A program made the position numbers and the translations under genes. A stretch of DNA of 6,706 nt from Pseudomonadota bacterium (GTDB lineage Bacteria > BMS3Abin14). The stretch spans positions 1 to 6,706 of the forward strand of contig QIFJ01000066.1 of NCBI GenBank assembly GCA_003229755.1. Reading direction: 5' to 3'. The notes below the pieces were generated by a model. That model saw only the letters and a program-made list of their open reading frames with translations, was not told the DNA's origin and made no database searches. The number at the start of each line of letters is the position of its first letter. Position 1 is the first letter of the stretch. Positions 5,011 through 6,706 of this stretch are shown one piece after another.

Positions 5011-6378
5011 TTATTGTCTATGCAGCCTCTGATACGACCTGTACTTGATGTCCTTCTGCATCTCCTTGACTTCATCGTCGTCCATCTCGTCCATCCCGAC
5101 GATCTTATCCTGATACCTTTCATTACGCCGGATCTCTGCCTCAGTGGCGGGGGAAGCAGGTTCCTGTTTCAGCGCGTCGGCGGCCTTTTTCAGGATGCTT
5201 AATGCTCCAGCCCTGTCACCAGAGTCAACCCGTCCTGCGGCTTTTTCCATATTGGCATTGGATTCAATAACTGATTTCTCTTCCCGTACCCTGTTATCGA
5301 AATTATCCTTGTAGACATCCGGATCATTCACGAGTTGGAGCTTCACAGTCTGGAATGGTTCCTTCCTTGCCATCCCGGACACCGGGTCACGATAGCGCAT
5401 TGATACATCAGCTACATCCTTCATGCCAAGGCTCTTGCTCTCTACCCTGAGCCTGGCTATGAGGTTCCTCTTCTCCCCGGTCGAGAGATCGCCGAGTCTT
5501 ATGACCACCGAATCTCCTTCACGCCGCCAGCTGTGCCCCGGGACTGAATCAAAATAGCTGCCTTTTTTCAGCCTTATAACTATCTCGACGTCGGTAGCCA
5601 CGGTTCGGGAGGCCATAGAGAACTCGTTGCTCAGAGCGGCCACTATGTCTGCCGGATCGGCGATGTAGTGGTACGATCCGCTGCCACCGATCGCCAGGCC
5701 CGCCATGAGATCTTCATCGAAATCATATCCTACACCAAAAGTGGAAACGGAGATGCCCTGTTCGGACATCTCACCAGCCCGACGGCGAAGGGTATAACGG
5801 TTCGTGATCCCCACGTTGGCCAGACCGTCTGATATCAGAAGCACCCGGTTAACATAGCCCCTCTTTTTTACTCTTCTGGCCTGCCGAAATCCTTCTTCGA
5901 GTCCTCCCGAGAGGAAAGTGCGTCCACCGGGGTAGATATTGTTTATCAATTTGTGAAACCTCCTCCTGTCCTTTACCTTGCGCGCAGGTGAAACTACCCT
6001 GACAAACTGGTCGTAGGCTATGATAGACAGGTAATCATCCCTGCCTAGTTTGTCCACAAGCTGATGGGCCGCTCTGATCGCGTATTCCATCTTGCCGGCT
6101 TCATTCATGGACCCGCTCTTGTCTATAATAAGGGCCAGGTTCAGAAGGGGCCGGTCGGTCGTGGGATAGGGCAGATCGTCTGGTGCGAATATCTTTATCT
6201 GGACGGTGCCATTTCCCGGGCCTGGTACGAGTACAGTCCTGTTTTCCGGCCGTACGTTGAAGGTAAGTGAGGATCCATAGGCAGGGGACAGAAATAAGAT
6301 CTGAATAAAGACGGCACAAAGAACTACCAGTGCTGTATGGATGGGCGTCCATCGTTTTACTAATACCTTGGTATTCAT
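5011..6378 (-). CDS. Exported von Willebrand factor A domain protein
   Basis: A 455-residue protein. Residues 1-35 are a signal peptide (basic start, core ALVVLCAVFIQILFL, SPAYGSS cleavage region); with no lipobox or second membrane helix it is probably periplasmic or secreted. The VWA domain (about 78-255) has a complete metal-ion-dependent adhesion site: DKSGS (D86, S88, S90), T154 in GGRTFLSGG, and D184 in LISDGLANVG. Metal-dependent binding of a protein partner is therefore likely. Residues about 260-350 form a beta-rich region, and the charged helical tail (360-455) includes a TPR-like stretch with the pattern A..DSGDRAGALSILKKAADAL. The ATG at 6378 is fixed by AAGGAGG (6391-6385) with a six-base spacer. 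It forms a single-gene unit between a leader with a hairpin and a strong terminator. Such VWA proteins occur widely in bacteria; I cannot name a specific function or link it to Mla. Confidence 0.88.
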   Translation of the reverse strand: MNTKVLVKRWTPIHTALVVLCAVFIQILFLSPAYGSSLTFNVRPENRTVLVPGPGNGTVQIKIFAPDDLPYPTTDRPLLNLALIIDKSGSMNEAGKMEYAIRAAHQLVDKLGRDDYLSIIAYDQFVRVVSPARKVKDRRRFHKLINNIYPGGRTFLSGGLEEGFRQARRVKKRGYVNRVLLISDGLANVGITNRYTLRRRAGEMSEQGISVSTFGVGYDFDEDLMAGLAIGGSGSYHYIADPADIVAALSNEFSMASRTVATDVEIVIRLKKGSYFDSVPGHSWRREGDSVVIRLGDLSTGEKRNLIARLRVESKSLGMKDVADVSMRYRDPVSGMARKEPFQTVKLQLVNDPDVYKDNFDNRVREEKSVIESNANMEKAAGRVDSGDRAGALSILKKAADALKQEPASPATEAEIRRNERYQDKIVGMDEMDDDEVKEMQKDIKYRSYQRLHRQ

Positions 6379-6437
6379 TATTTTCCTCCTTACATATGGG
6401 GCGCGACGGCCCGATGTGTTTGTGTTTGTCTCTATTA

Positions 6438-6468
6438 CACACCCGGAATGAAATTTATTCCGGGTGTG
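6438..6468. promoter_or_regulatory. Perfect 12-bp hairpin in the leader of the VWA gene
   Basis: CACACCCGGAAT (6438-6449) and its exact complement (6457-6468) are separated by seven bases. It lies 60 bp upstream of the VWA ATG. No T-tract follows on either strand, so it does not look like an intrinsic terminator. An operator, an mRNA-stabilising stem or the remnant of a terminator for an upstream gene are all possible. Confidence 0.6.
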
Positions 6469-6470
6469 CT

Positions 6471-6503
6471 GGGAAAAGGGAGGAGGAAAGAGGGAGAAGG
6501 GGG
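6471..6503 (+). other. 33-nt homopurine tract
   Basis: An uninterrupted run of A and G on the plus strand, ended by TTTTT (6504-6508). In the presumed VWA transcript it would be a C/U-only tract. Such tracts can form triplex DNA, but no function is shown. Confidence 0.6.
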
Positions 6504-6543
6504 TTTTTGATGCGAAATGGAGAAATGGCGTATCGGTTTTTAT

Positions 6544-6577
6544 CCCTCTCCCTTGAGGGGAGAGGTTAGGAGAGGGT
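6544..6577. repeat. CCTCTCCC palindromic repeat-like sequence
   Basis: CCTCTCCC (6545-6552) pairs with GGGAGAGG (6558-6565) over a five-base loop, followed by TTAGGAGAGGGT. From memory, the pattern 'ccctctccc...ggggagagggttagggagagggtg' is a common intergenic repeat across unrelated bacteria. A single copy is present here. Confidence 0.45.
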
Positions 6578-6598
6578 GGTAATTTAGTATATTAATTT

Positions 6599-6623
6599 AC
6601 CTGGAACTTGGAATCTGAAACTC
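6599..6623. repeat. Short repeat-like sequence, inverted relative to 4501-4530
   Basis: ACCTGGAACT (6599-6608) is the exact complement of 4501-4510, and GAAACTC (6617-6623) is the complement of 4521-4527. The two copies lie on either side of the VWA gene in opposite orientation. The match is short and interrupted. Confidence 0.4.
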
Positions 6624-6671
6624 CAGCCATCAGCCGGCGATACTCCTGCCGAGGGCTGGACATGTGGGGAC

Positions 6672-6699
6672 ATTATATTTACAAATATTGTACAATCAG
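6672..6699 (-). promoter_or_regulatory. Possible promoter of the VWA gene
   Basis: The minus strand has a perfect TATAAT (6677-6672), with CTGATT (6699-6694) sixteen bases upstream; the -35 matches consensus at only three of six bases. A 10-bp palindrome, ATTGTACAAT (6687-6696), overlaps the spacer and -35, a usual place for an operator. It would give a leader of nearly 290 bases. The rest of 6379-6706 holds no gene that I can support. Confidence 0.35.
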
Positions 6700-6706
6700 C
6701 TCAGGA

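Noticed and set aside
4927..5202. Plus-strand open frame of 91 codons, cysteine-rich at its start
   Set aside because: It spans the REP-like sequence and the antisense of the VWA C-terminus; no ribosome site and no protein-like composition.
6438..6468. Reading the 12-bp hairpin as an intrinsic terminator
   Set aside because: Neither strand has a T-tract after the stem: the minus strand continues TAATAGAGAC and the plus strand continues CTGGGAAAAG.
6330..6569. Plus-strand open frame of 79 codons
   Set aside because: It covers the antisense of the VWA signal peptide, the leader hairpin and the homopurine tract; no supporting start signal.

Overview
The window reads as chromosomal DNA of a Gram-negative, diderm bacterium. 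The main evidence is a nearly complete Mla (maintenance of outer-membrane lipid asymmetry) operon, which only makes sense in a cell with an outer membrane. The operon order, the protein style and the repeat-rich intergenic DNA fit a deltaproteobacterial (Desulfobacterota-like) or related environmental lineage. That placement is an impression from memory and was not computed. All convincing genes lie on the minus strand.

From right to left, in the direction of transcription: positions 6379-6706 hold no gene but a structured leader or promoter region, with a TATAAT box, a 12-bp perfect hairpin, a 33-nt homopurine tract and two repeat-like sequences. Next comes a gene for an exported von Willebrand factor A (VWA) protein (5011-6378), followed by REP-like DNA (4930-4990) and a clear intrinsic terminator (4887-4923). 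A 526-bp gene-free gap (4361-4886) then holds a 289-bp palindromic repeat element (element B) and an AT-rich stretch that probably contains the mla promoter.

The mla operon runs mlaE (permease), element A (a 116-bp inverted-repeat element), mlaF (ATPase), mlaD (MCE protein), mlaA/vacJ (outer-membrane component), mlaC (periplasmic carrier) and finally a small cyclic-nucleotide-binding-domain protein. mlaF and mlaD overlap by 14 bp, and mlaD and mlaA are 1 bp apart. mlaC starts at GTG behind a strong Shine-Dalgarno, after an 84-bp gap with a possible internal promoter. Positions 1-171 hold no gene and part of a repeat-like sequence.

As a system, MlaFED would be the inner-membrane ABC complex, MlaC the periplasmic shuttle and MlaA the outer-membrane lipid channel. 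All parts are in one operon, including mlaA, which is unlinked in E. coli. No MlaB (STAS) gene is visible; its place at the operon end is taken by the cNMP-binding protein. MlaA has no cysteine and so cannot be the lipoprotein that it is in E. coli. The most unusual DNA is the A/B repeat family: two same-orientation copies flank mlaE, one of them inside the operon transcript. I see no wholly new multi-gene system. The points most worth following are the cNMP-domain protein in the Mla operon and the A/B element family.
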